Of a stretch of DNA of 64,000 nt, positions 19,802 through 27,902 are shown piece by piece. Below the pieces are notes generated by a model. The model saw nothing but the letters and a program-made list of their open reading frames with translations, was not told the DNA's origin and made no database searches. The DNA comes from Mycolicibacterium xanthum (GTDB lineage: Bacteria; Actinomycetota; Actinomycetes; Mycobacteriales; Mycobacteriaceae), in the NCBI RefSeq assembly GCF_019710635.1, contig NZ_JAIFZS010000011.1, positions 62,001 through 126,000 on the forward strand, read 5' to 3'. Each line of letters begins with the position of its first letter. Positions within the stretch are counted from its first letter, which is position 1. A program made the position numbers and the translations under genes.

Positions 19802-20190
19802 CTACCTGGGCAGCGGATCCGGTGCCACCGCGGTGAGCGCGTCCACCGGATGCCGGGTGCGTCCGTGCGGGCCGACGATCGAGAACCCCTCCCGCGCCCG
19901 GTATTCGAACCCGCCGATGAGCTCGCGGACGTGCCGGTAGCCGAGCTCGCTGAGGGTCGGTGCGGCCTTGGTGGCGCCGTTGCCGCCCGGCCCCCAGCAG
20001 TACACGACGATGTCGGCACCCCGGTCGGGCAGCTCGGCGCCGGCCGACCGGGCCGCGGCCAGGTCGGCGGGTCGATCTCGAAGGCCGGTTTCGCCCGGAA
20101 GAATGCACGCGCATCGGTCATGGCTTCATCGAAGCCCGCCGCGACCGGCAGCGGAACACCCATCCGACGGTGATTCCCCGCCGGGCCCAC
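19802..20190 (-). pseudogene. Broken rhodanese-like protein
   Basis: Two pieces of one rhodanese-domain protein are in different frames. The N-terminal piece (from about 20190) reads PLPVAAGFDEAMTDARAFF...AFEIDP, and the C-terminal piece reads VVYCWGPGGNGATKAAP and IGGFEYRAREGFSIV. A single missing base just after the FEIDP codons (about 20070) would rejoin them. Even then, the segment that normally lies between them (the D-R-S/H-x-P-G-A-x-x part) is missing, so there is also an internal deletion of roughly 40 codons. The active-site Cys of YCWGPG remains, but the usual second Cys (GCNG) is Gly. A sequencing error could explain the frameshift but not the deletion. Confidence 0.7.
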
Positions 20191-20237
20191 GGAATCGGCG
20201 GTGGATCCGGCGATCTACCGGATGGTCGGCGGCGTAG

Positions 20238-21989
20238 TCAGGGCCGCATCTGGTAGGCGCCGTCGTAGCTGCGCACGTGCTGCCACACCCGGTCGAACCG
20301 GGCCGCGTCGACGTCCGGCTTACGCACCGCCGACAGGGCCCACTCCTGTTGCGCCGGTGTCGAGCCGGGCTTGCCGTGCAACGCGACGGCGTAGCCGGAG
20401 AAGTCGCGGATCGCCACGTCGAAGATCTGGTCGACGAGGTCCGGGAAGTCGGTGTCCAGCCCGGTCAGGTTCGCCTGTTCGAGAATCAACTGGCCGTACA
20501 CCACGAGGGTGAACAGGTGCCCGACGACGAGGATGAAGTCGAGGTCGCGTTGCTGGTCGGCGTCGGGGGCAGCGGTGGCGAGGAGCTCCTTCAGTGCCTT
20601 GACCTGCTGGTAGAACACCGCCACGTTCGGGATGTGGGTGTACTGCTCGTAGACCGGCGCCCAGTCGGCGAACCGGACCTTCGACGCGCCCCGGGCCGGG
20701 CCCTGCGACCAGAAGAACACGTCGTCGGCCGGGTCGTCGCGGGTGGGAACCTGCGGGTAGTCGGCCGGGTCGAACATGAAGTTCGGCATGAACTTCAGGA
20801 TCTGCGCGACGTTGACGTGCACCGTGCCCTCGAGCCGGGGCAGCGCGCCGATCAGGCGTGCGACCTCGCAGAAGTAGGTGTTCTTCTCGAAGCCCTTGGC
20901 GGCGAGCACGTCCCAGAGCAGGGTGACCACCTTCTCGCCTTCGGAGGTGACCTTCGACTTGGTCACCGGGTTGAACAGCAGGTAGCGGCGATCCTCGGGT
21001 CCGGCGCTGCGGAAGTAGTCGATGGCGCGGTCGCTGAACAGCTTCATCGCGATCAGCCGGGCGTAGGCCTCGACGAAACTCGCCCGCACGTGCGGGAAGT
21101 CGGTGACGGGATTCCCGTACAGGATGCGATTGTTGGCGTGTGTGATCGCCTCGTAGAACGCGTGCTCGCACATCCCGATCGATCCGCTGCACAGGTTGAA
21201 CTTCCCGACGTTGACGGTGTTCAGCGCCGCCGAGAACGCGTCGGGCCCAGTGCACAGGAGGTCCTCCTCGTAGACCGGGTAGTCGTCGAGCGCGAAGTTG
21301 CTGACGAACATCTGGCCGTGCACGACGTTGCCGATCAGCTGGTAGTCCGGGTGGCCGCTGTCGGCCGCGAACCACACGTAGCCTTCCGGCCCTTCGATGT
21401 CGGAGCGACGTCCGAAAACCGACACCATGCCCGCCACGTTGCCGTTGCCGATGTAGTACTTCTGCCCGGACGCCCGGAACACCACACCTTCGGTGTCGCC
21501 CGGCGCGGCGGGGGTGAGCACCATGTCGGTGTTGTAGATGTCGGCGCCGTGTTCGCGTTCGGACAGCGCGAACGCCATCACCCCGCCGGCCTCGAGTTGC
21601 GCGGCGGCCTTCTCCTTGGCCTTGACGTTGTCGCTCTGCCAGATCGGTCCGAGCCCGAGGATGGTGACCTGTTCGGCATACCAGTACGCCAGCCCGTAGA
21701 ACCCGAGGATCTCGCTCAGCACCGCGTTGCGCGAGGTGTCCCAGCGTTTGTCGGCATCCCCGTCGGCGAACTCCGACGGGGTGAGGAACGTGGCGAACAG
21801 CCGCTCACGCTTCACGTGGTCGAGGAAGTCGTCAACCCACGCCGCATCCAGATCGTCGCGCAGCAACCGGGCCTTGCCGCGTTCCTCGAACCAGTCGATC
21901 AACCCCTTGAGCAGGCGGCGGGACTGGGGGTCGAGCCGCTTGGGGTCGAATCTGTTCGGGTCGAGCAGCAGTCCGTCAGGAGTCGGCAT
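20238..21989 (-). CDS. Acyl-CoA dehydrogenase family protein
   Basis: 583 residues from the ATG at 21987-21989 (MPTPDGLLL); a frame-open upstream start at 22019 is less likely. The long polypeptide has acyl-CoA dehydrogenase/oxidase features: LSEREHGADIYNTDMVLTP in the middle domain near residue 152, VFRASGQKYYIGNGNVAGMV near residue 178, and a helical C-terminal half with NRILYGNPVTDFPHVRASFV. It differs from the FadE5 class in lacking the EGTTAIQ motif; the C-terminal part resembles larger acyl-CoA oxidase-like proteins. Substrate unknown. It is divergent from the Lrp-like fragment and downstream of no obvious operon partner. Confidence 0.8.
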   Translation of the reverse strand: MPTPDGLLLDPNRFDPKRLDPQSRRLLKGLIDWFEERGKARLLRDDLDAAWVDDFLDHVKRERLFATFLTPSEFADGDADKRWDTSRNAVLSEILGFYGLAYWYAEQVTILGLGPIWQSDNVKAKEKAAAQLEAGGVMAFALSEREHGADIYNTDMVLTPAAPGDTEGVVFRASGQKYYIGNGNVAGMVSVFGRRSDIEGPEGYVWFAADSGHPDYQLIGNVVHGQMFVSNFALDDYPVYEEDLLCTGPDAFSAALNTVNVGKFNLCSGSIGMCEHAFYEAITHANNRILYGNPVTDFPHVRASFVEAYARLIAMKLFSDRAIDYFRSAGPEDRRYLLFNPVTKSKVTSEGEKVVTLLWDVLAAKGFEKNTYFCEVARLIGALPRLEGTVHVNVAQILKFMPNFMFDPADYPQVPTRDDPADDVFFWSQGPARGASKVRFADWAPVYEQYTHIPNVAVFYQQVKALKELLATAAPDADQQRDLDFILVVGHLFTLVVYGQLILEQANLTGLDTDFPDLVDQIFDVAIRDFSGYAVALHGKPGSTPAQQEWALSAVRKPDVDAARFDRVWQHVRSYDGAYQMRP

Positions 21990-22051
21990 GGCCCCGAATC
22001 TAACGCGGGTGGCGCGCACCGGACCGCGGTATCGGTGGGATCACCGGGTAC

Positions 22052-22336
22052 GTGGCGACCGTCGATCCCGCAGCGCTGGGCTACACCATCACGGCGTTCG
22101 TCCGGCTGGCGTATCCGTCGGGGAACTACAAGCCGCTGCACGACCTGCTGGACGTGACCCCTGAGATCGTCGAGGCGCACCACGTGACCGGCAACGACTG
22201 CTTCATCATGAAGGTGCCGGCCCGCTCGATGCCCGATCTGGAGCGGCTCACCGGGCGCATCGCGGCGCTGGGCACCATCACGACGAACGTCGTCTACTCC
22301 AGCCCGCTGACCGGTCGCCGGCTCGCCCCGGCCTGA
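22052..22336 (+). CDS. Orphan Lrp/AsnC ligand-binding (RAM) domain
   Basis: 94 residues from GTG 22052. This is the C-terminal ligand-sensing half of an Lrp/AsnC regulator and nothing else: GYVATVDPAALGYTITAFVR, then a beta-alpha-beta unit with EIVEAHHVTGNDCFIMKVPA and the final TNVVYSS strand. The codons just before the start still read like the normal linker (GGITGY). The DNA upstream, where a helix-turn-helix should be encoded, contains the acyl-CoA dehydrogenase start region instead. It is either a true stand-alone RAM-domain sensor or the remnant of a regulator truncated at its 5' end. It cannot bind DNA by itself. Confidence 0.65.
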   Translation: MATVDPAALGYTITAFVRLAYPSGNYKPLHDLLDVTPEIVEAHHVTGNDCFIMKVPARSMPDLERLTGRIAALGTITTNVVYSSPLTGRRLAPA

Positions 22337-22414
22337 GCGAATCCGGCGCGCGAACCCACGCACAACCAGCCTGACAAAGAGGGTGGGCGTCGCATTGCGC
22401 GCCCGATCCCCGGT

Positions 22415-22864
22415 TCAGGCCGCGTGCACGTCACGCAGGCCGACCGCGTTGCGCAGCCCCGAGCAGTTCACGCAGCCGACGCAGCCGGTGCAGCCCGCAC
22501 AGTCGACGCAGCCCACGCACACCTTGCAGCCCCGGCACGCGACACAGCCCAGACAGGCCAGGCAGCCCGCGCAGGCCACCGAGAGCACGGTCAGCACGCA
22601 GCCGGCGATCGCGGCGCTGCCCGCGGTGGCGATCGAGCGTACGACCGCGGCACTGCCGGCGGTGGCGACGGACCCGGCGACGCCCGCGCTGCCCGCGGTG
22701 GCGATCGAGCCGGCCACCCCTGCGCTGCCCGCGGTGGCGATCGAACCGGCCACCCCGGCGCTGCCCGACGTGGCGATCGAACCGGCCACCCCGACGCTGT
22801 CCGAGACGCTCACCGACCCGACCACGCCGCGATCGGTGCAACCGGCCCCGGGGGGTTCGCTCAT
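22415..22864 (-). CDS. Cysteine-ladder repeat protein coupled to sdhB
   Basis: 149 residues. The ATG (22862-22864) overlaps the sdhB stop as ATGA, implying translational coupling. Residues 24-88 are five to six copies of a 12-residue repeat (AGVAGSIATAGS). Residues 89-134 continue the same triplet rhythm with Cys at 98, 101, 104 and so on to 134: 13 cysteines at exactly every third residue (CAGCLACLGCVACRGC and on), with Cys89 in phase. The residue before each Cys is mostly Gly or Ala. There is no signal peptide or classical membrane helix. I do not recognise a family; metal binding, Fe-S handling or a solenoid or polyglycine-type structure are possibilities. The opposite strand is also open (proline-rich), but it lacks the coupling. 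Confidence 0.7.
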   Translation of the reverse strand: MSEPPGAGCTDRGVVGSVSVSDSVGVAGSIATSGSAGVAGSIATAGSAGVAGSIATAGSAGVAGSVATAGSAAVVRSIATAGSAAIAGCVLTVLSVACAGCLACLGCVACRGCKVCVGCVDCAGCTGCVGCVNCSGLRNAVGLRDVHAA

Positions 22865-23613
22865 CGGCGGAAAAGCTTGTTGCCCAGCCACACGATGGGG
22901 TCGTACTTGCGGTCGGCCGCGCGTTCCTTCATCGGGATCAGCGCGTTGTCGGTGATCTTGATGTGCTCGGGGCACACCTCGGTGCAGCACTTGGTGATGT
23001 TGCAGAAGCCCAGACCGTTCTCCTCCTGGGCCTGCTCGGGGCGGCGGTTGAGGGTGTCCAGCGGATGCATGTCCAGCTCGGCCTGGCGCATCAGGTAGCG
23101 CGGGCCGGCGAACGCCTTCTTGTTCTCCTCGTGGTCACGGTTGACGTGGCACACGTTCTGGCACAGGTAGCACTCGATGCACTTGCGGAACTCCTGGGAC
23201 CGGTTCACGTCCTCCTGGGCCATCCGGTACTCACCGGGTTGCAGATCCTTCGGCGGCGTGAAAGACGGGATCTCCCTGGCCTTCTCGTAGTTGAACGACA
23301 CATCGGTGACCAGGTCGCGCATGACCGGGAAGGTGCGCAGCGGGGTCACGGTGATGACCTCGTCCTCGTCGAACGTCGACATCCTGGTCATGCACAGCAG
23401 CCGCGGCCGGCCGTTGATCTCCGCCGAGCACGATCCGCACTTGCCGGCCTTGCAGTTCCACCGCACCGCCAGATCGGGCGTCTGGGTGGCCTGCAACCGG
23501 TGGATGATGTCGAGCACCACCTCGCCTTCGTTGACCTCGACCGTGTAGTTCTGCAGACCGCCCCCGGCCGGGTCGCCGCGCCAGACCCGCATGTTCGCGT
23601 TGTAGGTCGCCAT
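22861..23613 (-). CDS. sdhB: Succinate dehydrogenase iron-sulfur subunit (Sdh1 type)
   Basis: 250 residues, ATG at 23611-23613, one base after the sdhA stop. The N-terminal ferredoxin domain carries the 2Fe-2S ligands in CKAGKCGSCSAEI and the later LLC. The C-terminal domain has CIECYLCQNVCHVN and CNITKCCTEVCPEH for the 4Fe-4S and 3Fe-4S clusters. It conducts electrons from the SdhA flavin to menaquinone at the membrane subunit. It matches Rv0247c in place and length. The downstream cysteine-ladder gene starts within its stop codon. Confidence 0.93.
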   Translation of the reverse strand: MATYNANMRVWRGDPAGGGLQNYTVEVNEGEVVLDIIHRLQATQTPDLAVRWNCKAGKCGSCSAEINGRPRLLCMTRMSTFDEDEVITVTPLRTFPVMRDLVTDVSFNYEKAREIPSFTPPKDLQPGEYRMAQEDVNRSQEFRKCIECYLCQNVCHVNRDHEENKKAFAGPRYLMRQAELDMHPLDTLNRRPEQAQEENGLGFCNITKCCTEVCPEHIKITDNALIPMKERAADRKYDPIVWLGNKLFRR

Positions 23614-23614
23614 C

Positions 23615-25552
23615 TCAGCCCTTCCGTTCGGGATGCTCGGCCAGTTCGGCTTCGGTGTAGTACTTCTCCAGCTCGGACAGCTCGAAGGTGGCCAGCAGGT
23701 CGGGACGCATCGGCGCCTGCGGCTCCGAGGTGACCGTCACGTCGGGTACCACCTCGGTATCCGACGTGCGGCACACCAGCAGCTTGTTGCGCCAGTTGGC
23801 GTCCATCTGCGGGAAGTCGTCGCGGGTGTGCCCGCCGCGGCTCTCGGTGCGCTGCAGCGCGGCCCTGGCCACGCATTCGCTGACCAGCAGCATGTTGCGC
23901 ATGTCGATGGCCAGGTGCCAGCCCGGATTGAAGATGCGGCCACCCTCGACGGAGACGTTCTGGTAGCGACGCTTGAGCTCGTCGATCTTGACCAGGACCT
24001 CTTCGAGCTCGGCCTGCTTGCGGATGATGCCGGCCAGGTCGTTCATCGACTGCTGCAGCTCGGCATGCAGCGTGTACGGGTTCTCCGGGTTCGGCTTGGG
24101 TTCGAACGGAGACAGCGCGAGCGCGGTGGCGCTCTCGAGTGCCGCGTCGGACACCGCCGGCCGTGCCGACAGCGACCGGACGTAGTCGGCCGCGCCGAGA
24201 CCCGCCCGCCGGCCGAACACCAGCAGGTCGGACAGCGAGTTGCCACCCAATCGGTTGGAGCCGTGCATACCGCCCGCACACTCGCCCGCGGCGAACAGCC
24301 CCGGTGTGGCTGCGCCGCCGCTGTCCGGGTCGACCTCGATGCCGCCCATCACGTAGTGGCAGGTCGGCCCGACCTCCATCTCGTCCTTGGTGATGTCGAC
24401 CTCGGCCAGCTCCATGAACTGGTGGTACATCGACGGCAGCCGGCGCTTGATCTCCTCGGGCGTCATCCGGGTGGCGATGTCGAGGTAGACCCCGCCGTGG
24501 GGGGTACCTCGGCCCGCCTTGACCTCCTCGTTGATGGCGCGGGCGACCTCGTCGCGGGGCAGCAGGTCAGGGGTGCGCCGGGCCGAGTCGTTGTCCTTGA
24601 GCCACTGGTCGGCCTCCTCCTCGGATTCGGCGTACTGCCCCTTGAACACGTCGGGGATGTAGTCGAACATGAACCGTTTGCCCTCGGAGTTCTTCAGCAC
24701 TCCGCCGTCGCCGCGGACCCCCTCGGTGACCAGGATGCCCTTGACCGACAGCGGCCAGACCATGCCGGTCGGGTGGAACTGGATGAACTCCATGTTGATC
24801 AGGCCGGACCCGGCGCGCAGCGCCAGCGCGTGGCCGTCGCCGGTGTACTCCCACGAATTCGACGACACCTTGAACGACTTGCCGATGCCGCCGGTGGCCA
24901 GCACGATCGCCGGCGCCTCGAACAGCACGAACTTGCCGGTCTCGCGGTAGTAGCCGAACGCGCCGGCGATCCGATCACCGTCCTTGATCAGGTCGGTGAT
25001 CGAAGTTTCGTGGAAGACCTTGATGCGCGCCTCGTAGTCGCCGAGCTCGCGCTTGTCCTCCTGCTGCAGCGAGACGATCTTCTGCTGCAGCGTCCGGATG
25101 ATCTCCAGCCCGGTGCGGTCGCCGACGTGGGCCAGCCGCGGATAGGTGTGCCCGCCGAAGTTGCGCTGGCTGATCTTGCCGTCCTTGGTGCGGTCGAACA
25201 GCGCGCCGTAGGTCTCCAGCTCCCACACCCGGTCGGGGGCCTCCTGCGCGTGCAGCTCGGCCATCCGCCAGTTGTTCAGGAACTTGCCGCCGCGCATGGT
25301 GTCACCGAAGTGCACCTGCCAGGAGTCCTTGGTGTTGACGTTGCGCATCGCCGCGGCGCAGCCGCCCTCGGCCATCACCGTGTGGGCCTTGCCGAACAGC
25401 GACTTGGTCACCACCGCGACGCGAAGGCCCCGCTCACGGGCCTCGATCACCGCGCGCAGCCCGGCACCGCCGGCACCGATCACGACGACGTCGTACTCGT
25501 GCCGTTCCAATTGCGATGAGCCGCTCGCGCGAAGAGCGTCCAATTCAGCCAT
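23615..25552 (-). CDS. sdhA: Succinate dehydrogenase flavoprotein subunit (Sdh1 type)
   Basis: 645 residues from ATG 25550-25552, with GAGG upstream; a TTG one codon earlier is possible. The dinucleotide fold YDVVVIGAGGAGLRAVIEA opens the protein. The His that covalently binds FAD is expected in KAHTVMAEGGCAAA near residue 58, and the capping-domain and catalytic segments QFHPTGMVWP and GTPHGGVYLD are present. C-terminal helices end EAELAEHPERKG. It oxidises succinate to fumarate at the cytoplasmic face. The order sdhC-sdhA-sdhB corresponds to Rv0249c-Rv0247c, the Sdh1 system of mycobacteria. Confidence 0.94.
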   Translation of the reverse strand: MAELDALRASGSSQLERHEYDVVVIGAGGAGLRAVIEARERGLRVAVVTKSLFGKAHTVMAEGGCAAAMRNVNTKDSWQVHFGDTMRGGKFLNNWRMAELHAQEAPDRVWELETYGALFDRTKDGKISQRNFGGHTYPRLAHVGDRTGLEIIRTLQQKIVSLQQEDKRELGDYEARIKVFHETSITDLIKDGDRIAGAFGYYRETGKFVLFEAPAIVLATGGIGKSFKVSSNSWEYTGDGHALALRAGSGLINMEFIQFHPTGMVWPLSVKGILVTEGVRGDGGVLKNSEGKRFMFDYIPDVFKGQYAESEEEADQWLKDNDSARRTPDLLPRDEVARAINEEVKAGRGTPHGGVYLDIATRMTPEEIKRRLPSMYHQFMELAEVDITKDEMEVGPTCHYVMGGIEVDPDSGGAATPGLFAAGECAGGMHGSNRLGGNSLSDLLVFGRRAGLGAADYVRSLSARPAVSDAALESATALALSPFEPKPNPENPYTLHAELQQSMNDLAGIIRKQAELEEVLVKIDELKRRYQNVSVEGGRIFNPGWHLAIDMRNMLLVSECVARAALQRTESRGGHTRDDFPQMDANWRNKLLVCRTSDTEVVPDVTVTSEPQAPMRPDLLATFELSELEKYYTEAELAEHPERKG

Positions 25553-25582
25553 CAATCCTCACTTGCCAATCGTATTAAGTTG

Positions 25583-26401
25583 TCAGCCAACGAATCTGAG
25601 ATCGGGGAACCACCCCGCCGCCAACGCCATCACGTAGAAGTCGGTGAACATCAGCGTGCCCAGCGTGATCCAGGCGTACATCTTGTGCCGGGTGTTCAGC
25701 TTGCTGATCTGTGTCCACATCCAGTACCGGACAGGGTGTTTGGAGAAGTGCTTGAGCCGCCCGCCGGCGACGTGGCGGCACGAGTGGCAGGACACCGTGT
25801 AGGTCCACAGCAGGATCACGTTGACCAGCAGGATGATGTTTCCCAGCCCGAACCCGAAGCCGGTGGGGCTGTGGAACGCGATGATCGCGTCGTAGGTGTT
25901 GATCACCGAGATGATCGCCGCGATGTAGAAGAAGTATCGGTGGGTGTTCTGGATGATCAGCGGCAACCGCGTCTCGCCGGTGTATTTGGCGTGCGGTTCG
26001 GCCACCGCGCACGCCGTCGGCGACTGCCACACCGACCGGTAGTAGGCGCCGCGGTAGTAGTAGCAGGTCAGCCGGAACAGCAGCAGGAACGGCAACGACA
26101 GCGCCGCGTAGGGCAGCCACCACACGTCGGGCAGGAACTGGCCGAAGTGGCTGGCCTCCGGGGTGCACCCGGTGCTCACGCACGGCGAGTAGAACGGCGT
26201 CAGGTAGTGGTAGTCGGGTACGTAGTACCACTTCTGCATGAACGCCCGGACGGTGGCGTAGATGACGAACGCCGCGAAGCCCAGGTCCACGATCAGTGGT
26301 GATTTCCACCAGGCGTCGGTGCGCAGCGTGCGCTGCGCGATCTGGGCTCGGCCAGGCGAGAAGACGCCGGTCGCCTTGCGGTCGGCGGTGGGTGCGCTCA
26401 C
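25583..26401 (-). CDS. Succinate dehydrogenase membrane anchor subunit (Rv0249c-like)
   Basis: 272 residues from GTG 26399-26401; it ends 30 bp before sdhA. Five to six membrane helices are visible (about residues 37-52, 95-112, 150-170, 180-202, 235-258). His residues lie inside or beside helices (TVSCHSCRHVAGG near residue 205, IIQNTHRYFF near residue 150) and could ligate heme or contact quinone. The unusual Cys pair in SPCVSTGCTPEASH lies in an outside loop near residue 75. It anchors SdhAB in the membrane and passes electrons to menaquinone. Length and place match Rv0249c. Confidence 0.88.
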   Translation of the reverse strand: MSAPTADRKATGVFSPGRAQIAQRTLRTDAWWKSPLIVDLGFAAFVIYATVRAFMQKWYYVPDYHYLTPFYSPCVSTGCTPEASHFGQFLPDVWWLPYAALSLPFLLLFRLTCYYYRGAYYRSVWQSPTACAVAEPHAKYTGETRLPLIIQNTHRYFFYIAAIISVINTYDAIIAFHSPTGFGFGLGNIILLVNVILLWTYTVSCHSCRHVAGGRLKHFSKHPVRYWMWTQISKLNTRHKMYAWITLGTLMFTDFYVMALAAGWFPDLRFVG

Positions 26402-26472
26402 AGGTCCCTCTCGAATCCCTCTGGATGTTTCCTATTTCCCCGAGCTCGACGTGCCACGCGGGCACGCTGAGC

Positions 26473-26769
26473 TCAGCGCGTCCCGCCGAGTCCCTCGTCG
26501 TCGACGTCGCGCCAGAAGTCGGTGTCGTATTGCGTGTCGGGGATCGCGATCCGCTCCGCGACGTGGGGGTGCGGGATCACGCCACGGGCGAGTTCGAGCT
26601 CTTCCGCGTCGATGTCGAGCCGGTCGATGTCGTTGAGGATGCGCTCGGCGTCGTTGACGATGCGGCGGGTGGCGGGGCTGTCCCCGAAACGCGACGCCAG
26701 CGATGTGACGCACCGCCGGAGGTTTCCGATGAGATCGTGAAGCTCGGCGAGATCGGTGGTGCTGGACAA
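26473..26769 (-). CDS. Rv0250c-like conserved small protein
   Basis: 98 residues from a TTG start (26767-26769) supported by an excellent AAGGAGG site 5 nt upstream. It is acidic and mostly helical in its first half (LAELHDLIGNLRRCVTSLAS, then IVNDAERILNDIDRLDID), with a C-terminal YDTDFWRDVDDEGLGG. There is a single Cys and no membrane helix. It precedes the sdh operon on the same strand with a 71-bp gap, the same arrangement as Rv0250c. Function unknown; possible co-expression with succinate dehydrogenase is inferred from position. Confidence 0.8.
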   Translation of the reverse strand: MSSTTDLAELHDLIGNLRRCVTSLASRFGDSPATRRIVNDAERILNDIDRLDIDAEELELARGVIPHPHVAERIAIPDTQYDTDFWRDVDDEGLGGTR

Positions 26770-26894
26770 GTGACCTCCTTGGGCTGAAGGGTGTCGTGAG
26801 TCACACTACGACACTTGATGCTAACCACATCGCCGAAGTGATGGTGAGACAGATCACGTTGAGGGCCGGAGGACGTCGGTGCCGTAGGAGCCAC

Positions 26895-27214
26895 TGAAGG
26901 TCCGGGCGGACACCCTGCTGGCGTTGCACCAGCCGGGGAACCCGGTGATCCTGCCGACGGTGTGGGACGCCTGGGTCGGCGCGGCCGGCCGCCGACGCCG
27001 GGTTCGCGGCGCTGACGGTCGGTAGCCATCCGGTGGCCGATTCGGTCGGCGAGCCCGACAACGAGGGCATGACCTTCGACGATCGATCGCTGCGCCGGAC
27101 CAGGCCGATCCGGGTTCCCACGGTCCGCTGGGGGTGGCGCGGATCAGTTTCGGGCCGCTGTGGCAGGCCGCGCTCGCGGAGCGGGCCAGCGAGATCCCAG
27201 CCCGCTGGGCATAG
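26895..27214 (+). pseudogene. Decayed PEP-mutase / isocitrate-lyase family gene
   Basis: Three collinear fragments in different frames spell parts of one protein: DTLLALHQPGNPVILPTVWD (from about 26907), then ADAGFAALTVGSHPVADSVG with EPDNEGMTFDD after a frameshift near 26990, then GVARISFGPLWQAALAERAS ending at the TAG 27212-27214. They match the start, the first barrel strands and the end of PEP phosphonomutase-like proteins (about 250-280 residues). The middle, including most of the active site, is deleted. No intact start remains. It is a clear gene remnant between the Rv0250c-like and hsp20 genes. Confidence 0.75.
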
Positions 27215-27263
27215 CCGAAAACCGTTGGGAACCAATGGCTCCCAACGGTTCTGACGTATCGCG

Positions 27264-27704
27264 TTACTTGCTGTCGATCGAGATGCGCTGAGCCTGGGCG
27301 CCCTTGTGGGCGCCGGCGACGCGTACGGTCAACACACCCGCGTCGTACTCGGCCGACACGGCGTCGCCGGTGAGGTGCGACGGCAACGCGAAGGAACGCT
27401 CGAACGACCCGTAGCGGATCTCGCTGACCGTGCGCCCGCCGGACTCCTCGGAACGCTCGTCGCGGCGCTCGCCGCGGATCACCAGACGGTTCTTGTCGAT
27501 CTCGACGGTGACGTCCTTGTTCACGTCGACGCCCGGCAGATCCACCCGGATCACCGCGTCGTCCCCGTCCCTGATCACCTCGACGGCGGGGTTGACGTCG
27601 CCGGCCCAGTCGCCGACGTTGGCGGGGCCGAAGAAGTCGCGCACCCAACGCTCGGTGTGTGCCGGGCTCCAGCCCTGCCGGGGCCACAGTGTCACATTGC
27701 TCAT
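27264..27704 (-). CDS. Small heat-shock protein Hsp20 (Acr2/HrpA-like, Rv0251c-like)
   Basis: 146 residues from ATG 27702-27704, with GGAGATGAC directly upstream. An N-terminal aromatic arm (LWPRQGWSPAHTERWVRDFF) precedes an alpha-crystallin domain from about residue 40 (NPAVEVIRDGDDAVIRVDLP to SAEYDAGVLTVRVAGA). The C-terminal tail AQRISIDSK contains the I-x-I motif used for oligomer assembly. It is an ATP-independent chaperone that holds unfolding proteins. Place and sequence fit Rv0251c. I see no HspR-type HAIR inverted repeat upstream, but a different perfect palindrome lies at 27755-27779. Confidence 0.93.
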   Translation of the reverse strand: MSNVTLWPRQGWSPAHTERWVRDFFGPANVGDWAGDVNPAVEVIRDGDDAVIRVDLPGVDVNKDVTVEIDKNRLVIRGERRDERSEESGGRTVSEIRYGSFERSFALPSHLTGDAVSAEYDAGVLTVRVAGAHKGAQAQRISIDSK

Positions 27705-27754
27705 GTCATCTCCTAAGGTCGTGACCGGCTCGTCAACCGGGTCGCTGTCTGGAT

Positions 27755-27779
27755 AACATGAGCGCACCACGCTCATGTT
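27755..27779. promoter_or_regulatory. Perfect inverted repeat upstream of hsp20
   Basis: AACATGAGCG (27755-27764) and CGCTCATGTT (27770-27779) are perfect 10-bp inverted repeats around 5 bp, about 50 bp upstream of the hsp20 start and 120 bp upstream of nirB. It does not match the HAIR or CIRCE consensus as I know them. Binding factor unknown. Confidence 0.7.
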
Positions 27780-27902
27780 CCGGAATCGCCTTCGCTGTCG
27801 GCGAACAGGCTCACAACAGCCCCCCGGCCGCGGTGAGCACACCGTGATGGGTCCGTCACACGAGGCGACAATTCGGCAATGTGCGCTGCTTAACCTGCCG
27901 TT

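Noticed and set aside
22383..22955. Proline-rich plus-strand frame opposite the cysteine-ladder gene
   Set aside because: No ribosome site, overlaps sdhB antisense, and the minus-strand frame has ATGA coupling and a more ordered repeat; kept only as an alternative to test.
27853..27870. Possible GlnR box (GTCAC then GACA) upstream of nirB
   Set aside because: nirB genes of mycobacteria are GlnR targets, but the spacing and half-sites here fit poorly; not listed as a feature.
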